Positions 39,571-47,395 of a stretch of DNA of 64,000 nucleotides are shown piece by piece; positions within the stretch are counted from its first letter, which is position 1; each line of letters starts with the position of its first letter. Location of the stretch: the NCBI GenBank assembly GCA_937901745.1, contig CALGSZ010000057.1, forward strand, positions 1 to 64,000. Direction: 5' to 3'. A program made the position numbers and the translations under genes. The notes beneath the pieces are model-generated. The model was not told where the DNA came from, searched no databases, and was given only the letters and a program-made list of their open reading frames with translations. Origin of the DNA: an uncultured Chloroflexota bacterium (GTDB lineage Bacteria > Chloroflexota > Chloroflexia > Thermomicrobiales > UBA6265).

Positions 39571-41055
39571 ATGTTTGAAGCACTCTCCGATCGCCTCACT
39601 GAGACTCTCGGCCGGCTCGGGCGAAAGGGTAAGCTGACGGAGGAGGACGTCGACGAGGCGATGCGCGAGGTCCGCCGCGCGCTGCTCGAGGCGGACGTCA
39701 ATTTCCGCGTCGTCAAAGACTTCGTCTCCGCCGTCCGCGAGCGCGCCGTCGGCCAGGAAGTCCTCAAGTCCCTCACGCCGGCCCAGACGGTTATCGGGAT
39801 CGTCCACGAGGAGCTGATCAAGGTTCTCGGCAGCGAGCGCGAGCCGTTGCGCGCTCCGGATCGCCCGCCGCAGATCTTGATGCTCGTCGGCTTGCAGGGC
39901 TCCGGTAAGACGACGCACGTCGCCAAGCTTGCCCTCCAGATGCGCAAGGAGGGCCGCACGCCGCTGATGGTGGCGGCCGACGTCTACCGGCCCGCCGCGG
40001 TCAACCAGCTCCAGACGCTCGGCAAGCAAATCTCGATCCCCGTCTATGACGAGGGGACGCAGCGCAACCCGGTCGACATCGCCACGAACGGTGTCAAGTA
40101 CGCGCGGGAGCGTGGCTACAACCCGGTCATCATCGACACGGCCGGCCGCCTGCAGATCGACGAGCGAATGATGCAGGAGCTGGTCGACATCAAGAATCGG
40201 ATCAACCCGACCGAGATCCTGCTCGTCGCCGACGCGATGACGGGTCAGGAGGCGGTCAACGTCGCTCAGACCTTCCACGAGCGCCTGAATGTGACGGGTC
40301 TGATCCTGACGAAGATGGACGGTGATGCCCGGGGCGGCGCGGCGCTCTCGATCCGGGCCGTCACCGGCGTGCCGATCAAATACATCGGCACGGGCGAGAA
40401 GTTGGACGCCCTGGAGCCGTTTTATCCGGAGCGGCTGGCCTCCCGCATCCTTGGCATGGGCGACGTACTCTCGCTGATCGAACGCGCCCAGGAGCAGACG
40501 ACCGAGGAAGAGGCGCAGCGGCTCCAGGACCGGATGATCCGGGGTCAATTCAATCTGGAGGATTTCCTGGAGCAGCTCCAGAAGATCAAGAAGATGGGGC
40601 CGCTCACGCAGCTCTTGGAGATGATTCCCGGTCTCGGCTCGCAGCTTCGGCAGGCCAAGGCGCAAATTTCAGACGATGACTACAAGCACATCGAAGCGAT
40701 AATCCGCTCGATGACCCCGGAAGAGCGGCGGAATCCACACATCATCGATCACTCTCGCCGCCGCCGCATTGCCCGTGGCTCTGGCGTGACCCGAGAGGAA
40801 GTCGGCCAACTGCTCAAGCAATTTAGCGAGATGCAGAAGATGATGGCCGAGATTGGCGGATTGGCCAAGAAGAGCCAACGGGGCTTGCTAGGTGGCTTGC
40901 GCGGCGGAATGCCGGATTTATCAGCACTCGGCGGCTTCCCCGATGGAGCAGACGATTTGCTACCATTTCCTGCACCTGGGCAGCGCGTATCCCAGGGACG
41001 GTCGGGAGGTCAGAAGCCGCATAAGGCGCATAAGCGCAAGAAGCACAGACGATGA
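39571..41055 (+). CDS. ffh: Signal recognition particle protein Ffh
   Basis: A 494-residue SRP GTPase that binds signal peptides and SRP RNA. G motifs are GLQGSGKTTHVAKLA, DTAGRLQID and TKMDGDARGG. The M domain (about 325-450) has FNLEDFLEQLQKIKKMGPL and RRRRIARGSG, the RNA-binding helix. The tail is Gly/Lys-rich and ends in basic residues. Overlaps the next gene by four bases (ATGA). Confidence 0.96.
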   Translation: MFEALSDRLTETLGRLGRKGKLTEEDVDEAMREVRRALLEADVNFRVVKDFVSAVRERAVGQEVLKSLTPAQTVIGIVHEELIKVLGSEREPLRAPDRPPQILMLVGLQGSGKTTHVAKLALQMRKEGRTPLMVAADVYRPAAVNQLQTLGKQISIPVYDEGTQRNPVDIATNGVKYARERGYNPVIIDTAGRLQIDERMMQELVDIKNRINPTEILLVADAMTGQEAVNVAQTFHERLNVTGLILTKMDGDARGGAALSIRAVTGVPIKYIGTGEKLDALEPFYPERLASRILGMGDVLSLIERAQEQTTEEEAQRLQDRMIRGQFNLEDFLEQLQKIKKMGPLTQLLEMIPGLGSQLRQAKAQISDDDYKHIEAIIRSMTPEERRNPHIIDHSRRRRIARGSGVTREEVGQLLKQFSEMQKMMAEIGGLAKKSQRGLLGGLRGGMPDLSALGGFPDGADDLLPFPAPGQRVSQGRSGGQKPHKAHKRKKHRR

Positions 41056-41624
41056 CCGACACAACAACGACCGCCTCTACAGAGGCGCCAGTCATTGTCT
41101 ATACGACGGACACCTGTCCTTGGTGCGATCGGGCGAAGGAATTCCTGCGTCGCCACAACGTGCCGTTCGTTGAGAAGAACGTCGCGCGCGACTATTCCGC
41201 GGCGATCGAGATGATCCGGCGCTCTGGGCAGCAGGCTGTCCCGGTGATCGCGACCGAGAACGAGGTGATCGTCGGCTTCGACCAGGTGCGGCTTGCCCGC
41301 ATTGCCGAGCGATACGCCGGCCCGAAGCGGCCGCCGCTCGGGCTGCTTGCCGCGAACGCCGAGGACTATTTCGCCCGGCATCCGGAGGCGGCGGCGGCGT
41401 TCCCGCCGGGCACGAAGGGTGTTTATGTCGGAGAAGTTCGCCCTGACAGCGTCGCCGAGAAGTCGGGAATTCGGCCGGGTGATGTCATTACGGTCGTGGC
41501 GGGGAAGCGTGTGCGGAACATGTCCGCGCTTGACTCGATCATTGATGCCGTGAAAGCCGGCGAGAGCATTACCGTGCGCTACCTGCGGGGCAGCGAGGAG
41601 CGGACGACGACCTTCCAGTTCTGA
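41052..41624 (+). CDS. Glutaredoxin-PDZ fusion protein
   Basis: A 190-residue protein. Residues 12-88 form a glutaredoxin fold with active site CPWC (Cys22 and Cys25), the cis-Pro in AVPVIATENEVIVGFD, as in NrdH/YruB-type glutaredoxins. Residues about 100-190 are a PDZ domain (GVYVGEVRPDSVAEKSGIRPGDVITVVAGKRV). This pairing is not a standard one. There is no signal peptide. It shares the ATGA overlap with ffh, so both are translationally coupled. Confidence 0.85.
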   Translation: MTDTTTTASTEAPVIVYTTDTCPWCDRAKEFLRRHNVPFVEKNVARDYSAAIEMIRRSGQQAVPVIATENEVIVGFDQVRLARIAERYAGPKRPPLGLLAANAEDYFARHPEAAAAFPPGTKGVYVGEVRPDSVAEKSGIRPGDVITVVAGKRVRNMSALDSIIDAVKAGESITVRYLRGSEERTTTFQF

Positions 41625-41679
41625 CCGATTGCGCCTGCCCCTGTGACGCCGGCCCGCCGTTCGCCGCCGCGGAGGGGTA

Positions 41680-42165
41680 ATGAGCACGCTCTCGCAATGG
41701 GAGATGATCGAGCGGCTTGTCGTCGCACTGATCCTTGGCGCTCTGCTGGGCTTCGAGCGGGAGCGGCGGGACAAGCCAGCGGGCATCAGGACCTATGCGC
41801 TGGTCTGTGAGGGCTCGGCGCTCTTCATGATGGGCTCCCTGCTACTCGGGGAGACGGTGCGGGCGGCCGGCGGCTTCGGTTATGACCCATCACGCATCGG
41901 CTCGACGATTGTCCAGGGAATCGGCTTCCTCGCCGGTGGCGTGATCCTGGCGCGCGGCACCTCGGTCCGCAACTTGACGACGGCCGCGGGCATCTGGGTC
42001 ACCGCCGCGATTGGGCTGCTGATCGGCGGCGGGTTCTTCTTCCTCGGTATCGCGGCGACGATCGCGACCGCGGTCGTGCTGGTGCCGCTGAAGTGGGTCG
42101 AGGACTGGGTCGCGCCGCGTGGGCATCCCCAGCCGCCCTCCTCGGAACAGACCTCGTCTGACTAG
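41680..42165 (+). CDS. MgtC/SapB family membrane protein
   Basis: A 161-residue membrane protein with four helices. ALILGALLGFERERRDKPAGIRTYALVCEGSALFMMGS is the family hallmark, and GVILARGTSVRNLTTAAGIWVTAAIGLLIGGG is the second half. The function in bacteria outside Salmonella, where MgtC aids growth at low magnesium, is unclear. Its C-terminus is cytoplasmic and short. It overlaps the convergent methyltransferase gene by four bases. Confidence 0.9.
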   Translation: MSTLSQWEMIERLVVALILGALLGFERERRDKPAGIRTYALVCEGSALFMMGSLLLGETVRAAGGFGYDPSRIGSTIVQGIGFLAGGVILARGTSVRNLTTAAGIWVTAAIGLLIGGGFFFLGIAATIATAVVLVPLKWVEDWVAPRGHPQPPSSEQTSSD

Positions 42166-42809
42166 CGCTTGAGCCAATCTTCCTCCAGCCGCTGCAAGAC
42201 ATCAGGCGGCAGCTTCGGTGTGTCGTAGGCCCCGGCGGCTCGTCGCTGGCGGAGCGCCTCGAAGAGGATGACGGCGCACGCGACAGAGATGTTCAGGCTC
42301 TGGACCATCCCCATCATCGGGATGATGACGAGACCGTCGGCGAGCTTGGCTGCCTCCTCGGAAACGCCGCGATGCTCGTTGCCGAATACCAGGGCAGTCG
42401 GCTGGCGAAGATCGAGGCTGTAAAGATCCTGGCTCTCCGGAGCGAGCGCCGTCGCCAGGATGCGCAGCCCCTCGCTGCGCAGCGCCTCGTAGCAGCCCTC
42501 GATCGAGTCGTGCCGGACGACTTCGATCCACTTCGCCGCGCTCGCGGAGGTCGTCCGGGCGAACGGCTCCTTCGGCGGCTCCTCAATGGTGTAGACGACG
42601 TGGACGCGCAGGATGCCGACGGCGTCGCACGAGCGCAAGACGGCGGCGACGTTGTGCGGGTCGTGCACGTTCTCGAGGACGACGGTTAGGTCAGGTTGCC
42701 GGCGCTGGAGCACGGCCCTAATTCGCTGCTGGCGGCGCTCCGTCCGCGGCCAGCGACTCGGTTTCTCTCCTATCTGTCTTGCCAATTCGCGCCGGTCGAC
42801 GGCGTCCAT
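42162..42809 (-). CDS. TrmH-type SpoU family RNA 2'-O-methyltransferase
   Basis: A 215-residue enzyme with the trefoil-knot SPOUT fold. Motif 1 LTVVLENVHDPHNVAAVLRSCDAVG, motif 2 TALVFGNEHRGVSEEAAKLADGLVIIPMMGMVQSLNISVACAVILFEA (motif 3) are clear. The pattern and C-terminal helix resemble tRNA (Gm18) methyltransferase TrmH. GGAGG lies upstream of the ATG. Confidence 0.9.
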   Translation of the reverse strand: MDAVDRRELARQIGEKPSRWPRTERRQQRIRAVLQRRQPDLTVVLENVHDPHNVAAVLRSCDAVGILRVHVVYTIEEPPKEPFARTTSASAAKWIEVVRHDSIEGCYEALRSEGLRILATALAPESQDLYSLDLRQPTALVFGNEHRGVSEEAAKLADGLVIIPMMGMVQSLNISVACAVILFEALRQRRAAGAYDTPKLPPDVLQRLEEDWLKR

Positions 42810-42986
42810 CGAGTGATGCCTCCATTCGTCACTTCATCGAGACCGTAAGTCCTGAGACGGGTCCCTACTTCTGGGCCATGCCAAGCGCTCGTGGTTCCCG
42901 CCGGCGTGCCCTACGATCGGCCCAAGGGTTCTACGGCCCATATGCGGCCGCACCGGCTGCATTGGCCGGGAGGGATGGATGTCATC

Positions 42987-43178
42987 ATGACCTACGCAGC
43001 GATTGCCCGCGTCGTGTTGGCGATGGTCGTCGGCGTCGGCCTGCTCGCGGCCATTCTTATCGCGGTTCCGGGACCGGTGCAGGTGCTGGCGCTCCTGATC
43101 GGACTGCCGCTGGAAGCGATGCTCCTCGCGCTCGCTACCTCCGGCGACCGGCCCCGCATCACAGTACGCCAGCGCTGA
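42987..43178 (+). CDS. Small two-helix membrane protein
   Basis: A 63-residue protein of unknown function. AAIARVVLAMVVGVGLLAAILIAV and VQVLALLIGLPLEAMLLALAT are two hydrophobic stretches, followed by a basic tail (DRPRITVRQR). ATG 42987 is twelve bases after GGGAGGG; an ATG at 42975 is in frame but too close to that site. Confidence 0.5.
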   Translation: MTYAAIARVVLAMVVGVGLLAAILIAVPGPVQVLALLIGLPLEAMLLALATSGDRPRITVRQR

Positions 43179-43223
43179 TGCCCAGTGTTCATTGGCGGGA
43201 TCTGGTCTGGCCGCCGGGTCCCG

Positions 43224-44399
43224 CTAGCCCGTTTCGCTTTCCCCTGTCTCGCCCGTATCGCTCGTTTCCCAATCACCATTGCCTTCGGTCGCGGTTGGTT
43301 GCGGCGACTCCGACTCCGGGGTTTCCACTGGCGTCTCCGTTGGCGCCGCCGTCGCCTCGTCACTAGGTGACGCCTCGGTCGTTTCCGTTGTCTCCGGCAA
43401 TTCCGTCGGCGAATCCGTCGCCGTTGGCGTGCCCGCCTCTTCGGTCGGCGTTGGCGTCGCGATCTCGGGCGGCCAGACCAGCGGGCGCGGCTCCGTTTCC
43501 ACCACGATCTCGATCTCCGGCGGCGTCCAATCCCGCGGAAGCTTGGCCAGACCAGCGGCCTCTGGATCGCGCAGCACGCCGGAGTAGTAATCGCGCCAGG
43601 CGAGAATCGCCGCGACATAATCTGCTTGGCATTGGTTGAGCGCGTCGCAGCCCTCGCCGACGAATTCGCCGATCGCGGCTTTCCAGGCGCCGGTTTCCGA
43701 CCGCAGAGAGGCGAGCACCTGGCCGCCGGCATCGAGGTGCTTAGCGGGATCGTGCCACTCGGATTCCGGTAGTCCGAGCGCCTGCAGATCCTCCTCTCGC
43801 AGCGCGAGCAGGCCGATCCGCCCATCGGACCGGATGATGCCCGGTTCTCCGCCGGAGCCGACCATCGTGGTGCCGGCGAGCAGCGCGACGGATACGCCGT
43901 GAGCGCGCGAGGCTGCCTTGAGCTCCGGGAGCCAGCGCAGGACGGGATCGTCGTAGCGCGTGCCGCGCAACACGGTCTCGGTCGGCGTGGCCGTTGCCGT
44001 CGGAGTCGGCGTGCGCGTCTGTCCCGGCGTCGTCGACGGGGAAGGCGTGCGCGTTAGGCTCGATGTCGCCGTGGATGTTGCCTGAGCCGTGGAGCTTGGC
44101 GCGGTCTGGGTGCTAGTCGGCTCGGTTGTCGGCGTGGGTTCCGGGTCAACCGAGACGCCTTCGCCGACGACGCCGCCCGGCGACTCCGTTCCGGATGTTT
44201 CGTCCTCCGGCGGTGGCTCGTCAATGATCTCTTCTTCCTGCGTGGTCTGCTCGTCCGCCGGGGGTGTCAGGATCGCGGAAAGCGCCTCCATGACCGGGCT
44301 GCTCTCCGAAGCGGACTCACTGTCGGATCCCGGCTGCACGGCGGTCACGCTCAGCAAGACAGCCAGCGCGATGCGAAAGATGAACAGCCAGATGAGCAT
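43224..44399 (-). CDS. Exported Ser/Thr/Pro-rich protein with degenerate transglycosylase-like domain
   Basis: A 391-residue protein. A signal sequence or anchor (LIWLFIFRIALAVLLSVTAV) leads a long Thr/Pro/Ser/Glu-rich linker (about 25-145), a globular domain (about 148-300) and a second low-complexity tail. The globular part (VSVALLAGTTMVGSGGEPGII...GRIGLLAL) follows the lysozyme-like SLT pattern, where the catalytic Glu begins ESGGNP. Here Gly stands in that place, so lytic activity is doubtful. ATG 44399 is chosen over GTG 44405. Confidence 0.65.
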   Translation of the reverse strand: MLIWLFIFRIALAVLLSVTAVQPGSDSESASESSPVMEALSAILTPPADEQTTQEEEIIDEPPPEDETSGTESPGGVVGEGVSVDPEPTPTTEPTSTQTAPSSTAQATSTATSSLTRTPSPSTTPGQTRTPTPTATATPTETVLRGTRYDDPVLRWLPELKAASRAHGVSVALLAGTTMVGSGGEPGIIRSDGRIGLLALREEDLQALGLPESEWHDPAKHLDAGGQVLASLRSETGAWKAAIGEFVGEGCDALNQCQADYVAAILAWRDYYSGVLRDPEAAGLAKLPRDWTPPEIEIVVETEPRPLVWPPEIATPTPTEEAGTPTATDSPTELPETTETTEASPSDEATAAPTETPVETPESESPQPTATEGNGDWETSDTGETGESETG

Positions 44400-44477
44400 A
44401 GTCACCTTCCCGTTTCAGGCGGCGTAGGCGTCTCCCGTGCCGCTCCATCGAGGGTACCAGCCTTCGATTCGGAAGGA

Positions 44478-45059
44478 CTAGGGGCCATCGGCGCCCTCGG
44501 GAGCATGCTGGCCTACCGCATCGAGATCATCGGCGACCAGCCGCAGGATGAAGCGGGGATCGAAGCGAGGCGAGCAGCGACCGCAGGACCAGGTGCCGCG
44601 CCTCCGCCGGGCCACCTTCAGGCCGCAGGCCGGGCAGGCGTAGAGATAGCGGATCGGGCGCCGCCGGGGCGGCACCAAACAGTTTCGGATCTCTTCAAGC
44701 GAGGCGCCCGTCAGCGCGGCGACGCGGTAAGCGATGCGGTCGTATCCGTGCTTGGCGTGGCGGCGGCGGTCGCCATCGAGGTAGTCGCGCATGTGGAGCA
44801 ATTCTTCCGCGACGACGATCTCGAGCGCCTTCGGCTGCGACAAGTCGATGCGACGCAGATTGATCAGCACGAGATGCACTTGGCGGCGCGGATGGTAGGC
44901 GTACGCCCCGCCGAGCGAGGCAGCAACGCGGCGTCCAAGCCAAGATTCGAATCTGCGCCGGTCGGTCGTGACCCAGAGTCTGTCGGTCGGCAACGCGAGC
45001 CGCGCGACATACGCGCGCACCAGCTCGATCGTCGCCTCGTCCTGGGTGTCGAGAATCAT
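44478..45059 (-). CDS. SprT-like protein with degenerate HExxH
   Basis: A 193-residue protein. The central region VVAEELLHMRDYLDGDRRRHAKHGYDRI matches the SprT metalloprotease motif HExxH plus downstream His, but the first His is Glu (EELLH). The C-terminus carries the SprT zinc ribbon (YACPACGLKVARRRRGTWSCGRC). ATG 45059 has AGGAG five bases upstream; the 134 upstream in-frame residues are non-conserved. Function unknown; it may be an inactive homologue or have shifted metal ligands. Confidence 0.7.
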   Translation of the reverse strand: MILDTQDEATIELVRAYVARLALPTDRLWVTTDRRRFESWLGRRVAASLGGAYAYHPRRQVHLVLINLRRIDLSQPKALEIVVAEELLHMRDYLDGDRRRHAKHGYDRIAYRVAALTGASLEEIRNCLVPPRRRPIRYLYACPACGLKVARRRRGTWSCGRCSPRFDPRFILRLVADDLDAVGQHAPEGADGP

Positions 45060-45109
45060 CTGCGCTCCTGATCGCCGCCACGCGTTCCAGGCACGCGACT
45101 GGCCAAGCG

Positions 45110-45115
45110 TACAAT
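45110..45115 (+). promoter_or_regulatory. Possible -10 for the response regulator
   Basis: TACAAT stands 57 bases before the ATG at 45172, but the -35 region is weak. Confidence 0.3.
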
Positions 45116-45171
45116 GGAACCGGTGACCGCCGTGGCCCGGCGCCGCGGCCGTCTCGTGGCGAGAGGGAGGC

Positions 45172-45651
45172 ATGACGAGCCAGCAATCCGTGAGTGCCCG
45201 GCCACACGCGCTGATTGCGACCGACGATCCCGACCTGCGCGACTTCCTCGCCGAGGGATTGGTGTACGGTGGGTTCTGGACGAGCGCGATCGCGAGCGGG
45301 CTCCAGGTCCTCGAAGTCTTCCGCCTACGCACCTTCGATCTGGTCCTCATCGATGCCGCGCTCGGAGGGATGGGTGCGCTGGAGGTGATTCGGCGGCTCC
45401 GGGGGCGATCCAGCCGTGGACCGGCGGATGGCCCGCGCACCGACGTTCCGATCTTGATCATTGCCGCCGATCCCTCGGAAGTCTCGGAGGAGGAAGCGCG
45501 CGACGCGGGCGCCGACGGCGTGCTGGTCGCGCCGCTCGAGCTGGAAACCCTCGTGCCGCATCTGCACGGTGTGGTGGCGGAGTGGCGGGCTGCCCATCCA
45601 GATCGGCCGTGGGCCGATGTCGCCGCTCAGCAGCCCTCGACGCGGACGTAA
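45172..45651 (+). CDS. Single-domain response regulator, atypical
   Basis: A 159-residue receiver domain without output domain. The acidic pair Asp18-Asp19 and phosphoacceptor Asp61 (FDLVLIDAALGGMGALEVIRRL) are present. The conserved Lys before Pro near the end of the fold is Ala (LVAPLELETL), which usually lowers phosphorylation chemistry. An insert (RGRSSRGPADGPRTD) follows helix 3. No kinase lies nearby. Confidence 0.8.
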   Translation: MTSQQSVSARPHALIATDDPDLRDFLAEGLVYGGFWTSAIASGLQVLEVFRLRTFDLVLIDAALGGMGALEVIRRLRGRSSRGPADGPRTDVPILIIAADPSEVSEEEARDAGADGVLVAPLELETLVPHLHGVVAEWRAAHPDRPWADVAAQQPSTRT

Positions 45652-45781
45652 CGCCGGCGCCGCGCCCTGAATCGGCCGCGCGAGCGGGCCCGGCACGGAA
45701 GATGCCATAGGTTTCTACATTCGACCTGCTGCCGGCTGGCGATTGGCAGCGTATTGAGCTTGCGCAGGCAGGGAGGACCTG

Positions 45782-47344
45782 ATGCCGTTTGCACGGGCGA
45801 GTGGAGTTCTAGCTCACCCGACCTCGTTTCCCGGACCGCACGGGATCGGAGACATTGGCGATGCGGCCTTTCGCTTCGTTGACTGGCTGGCTGTCGCCGG
45901 TCAGCGGTATTGGCAAGTGATGCCGCTCGGTCCGACTGGGTATGGCGACTCGCCCTACGCGTCACTCTCCGCCTTCGCGGGGAATCCGCTCCTCATCTCC
46001 TTGCCATGGCTCGTCGGCGACGGGCTCCTGGAGCAATCGGAGCTCGAGAATCATCCGCCGTTCCCGGACCACGAGGTCGATTACGGGCGCGTCATCACCT
46101 TCAAGCAAGAACGCCTTCGCGCCGCGTTCGCTCGCTTCCGCGGTGGGGCAGGGGCGGCGTTGCGGCCCGCCTTCGAGGCATTCGTCGTCGCGGAGCGCTA
46201 TTGGCTGGATGACTTCGCGTTCTACATGGCGCTGAAGGACTACCACGGTGGCCGGTCGTGGCTGGAGTGGGAGCCGGGGATTCGCCTGCGCGAGCCAGAG
46301 GCGCTGGCTTCCTGGCGGGAGCGGCTTGCGGATGACATCCACTTTCACCAGTTCGTGCAGTTCCAGTTCCGCCGACAATGGACCGAGCTCAAGCGCTACG
46401 CCAACGAGCGGGACATCCGCATCATCGGCGACATCCCGATCTTCGTCGCGCACGACAGCGCCGATGTCTGGGCCAACCGCGAGATCTTCCGGCTCGATGC
46501 CGAGGGGCGTCCAACGGTCGTCTCTGGAGTTCCGCCCGACCTTTTCACCGCGCACGGGCAGCTCTGGGGCAATCCGATGTTCGATTGGCAGAAGCTGGAA
46601 GAGACCGAGTATCGCTGGTGGGTGGACCGCGTCCGCGCCACGATGGCCCTGGTCGATGTCATCCGGATCGACCACTTTCGCGGCTTCGCGGCTGCCTGGA
46701 CCGTCCCGGCCGACGCCCCGACGGCGCAAACTGGCCGCTGGGAGCGGGGGCCAGGACGCCGCGTCTTCGATGCGATCGAGCGAGCGCTCGGAAAAATCCC
46801 GATCATCGTCGAGGACCTTGGGTTGATCACCCCAGATGTCATCGCGCTGCGCGAAGAGCTCGGCTTCCCTGGCATGAAAGTCCTCCAGTTCGCGTTTGAC
46901 GGTGACCCGGAGAACGCCTATCTGCCGCACAACTATGACCGAAACTGCGTCGTCTACACCGGAACGCACGACAACCAGACGACGGTTGGCTGGTTCCAGT
47001 CGCTCGATGACCGGACCCGGCGGCAGGTGCAGACCTACATCGGGAAGGACGCGGCGGACGTCGCGTGGGACTTCATTCGACTGGCGCTGATGTCGGTCGC
47101 CGACCTAGCGATCGTCCCGCTGCAAGACGTGATGAGGTTGGGCGATGAGGCCCGCATGAACACGCCGGGACGAGCCTGGGGGAATTGGACGTGGCGATTC
47201 CTGCCGCACCAGCTCCACCACGGTCTTGCCGCTGGGTTAGGTGAGCTAACGGACGCGTATGGCCGCCGCGCGCGTCCGCCGCGCGTGAAGTCCACCGATC
47301 CGTACGATTACACTGCGGCCGGTACGGAACACCGGTTGTGGTAG
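45782..47344 (+). CDS. malQ: 4-alpha-glucanotransferase (amylomaltase)
   Basis: A 520-residue GH77 enzyme that moves maltodextrin units between chains. RASGVLAHPTSFPGPHGIGDIG opens it, and IIGDIPIFVAHDSADVWANRE, DVIRIDHFRGF (nucleophile Asp), IVEDLGLITPDV (acid/base Glu) and TGTHDNQTTVGW (third Asp) complete the active site. ATG after GGGAGGACC. It starts the alpha-glucan cluster and is 51 bases before the GH57 branching enzyme. Confidence 0.95.
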   Translation: MPFARASGVLAHPTSFPGPHGIGDIGDAAFRFVDWLAVAGQRYWQVMPLGPTGYGDSPYASLSAFAGNPLLISLPWLVGDGLLEQSELENHPPFPDHEVDYGRVITFKQERLRAAFARFRGGAGAALRPAFEAFVVAERYWLDDFAFYMALKDYHGGRSWLEWEPGIRLREPEALASWRERLADDIHFHQFVQFQFRRQWTELKRYANERDIRIIGDIPIFVAHDSADVWANREIFRLDAEGRPTVVSGVPPDLFTAHGQLWGNPMFDWQKLEETEYRWWVDRVRATMALVDVIRIDHFRGFAAAWTVPADAPTAQTGRWERGPGRRVFDAIERALGKIPIIVEDLGLITPDVIALREELGFPGMKVLQFAFDGDPENAYLPHNYDRNCVVYTGTHDNQTTVGWFQSLDDRTRRQVQTYIGKDAADVAWDFIRLALMSVADLAIVPLQDVMRLGDEARMNTPGRAWGNWTWRFLPHQLHHGLAAGLGELTDAYGRRARPPRVKSTDPYDYTAAGTEHRLW

Positions 47345-47395
47345 GCGGCCGCCCGGCAAGGTCCGGCGATCCGAGGCCCACGAAAGAGGAGTCGG

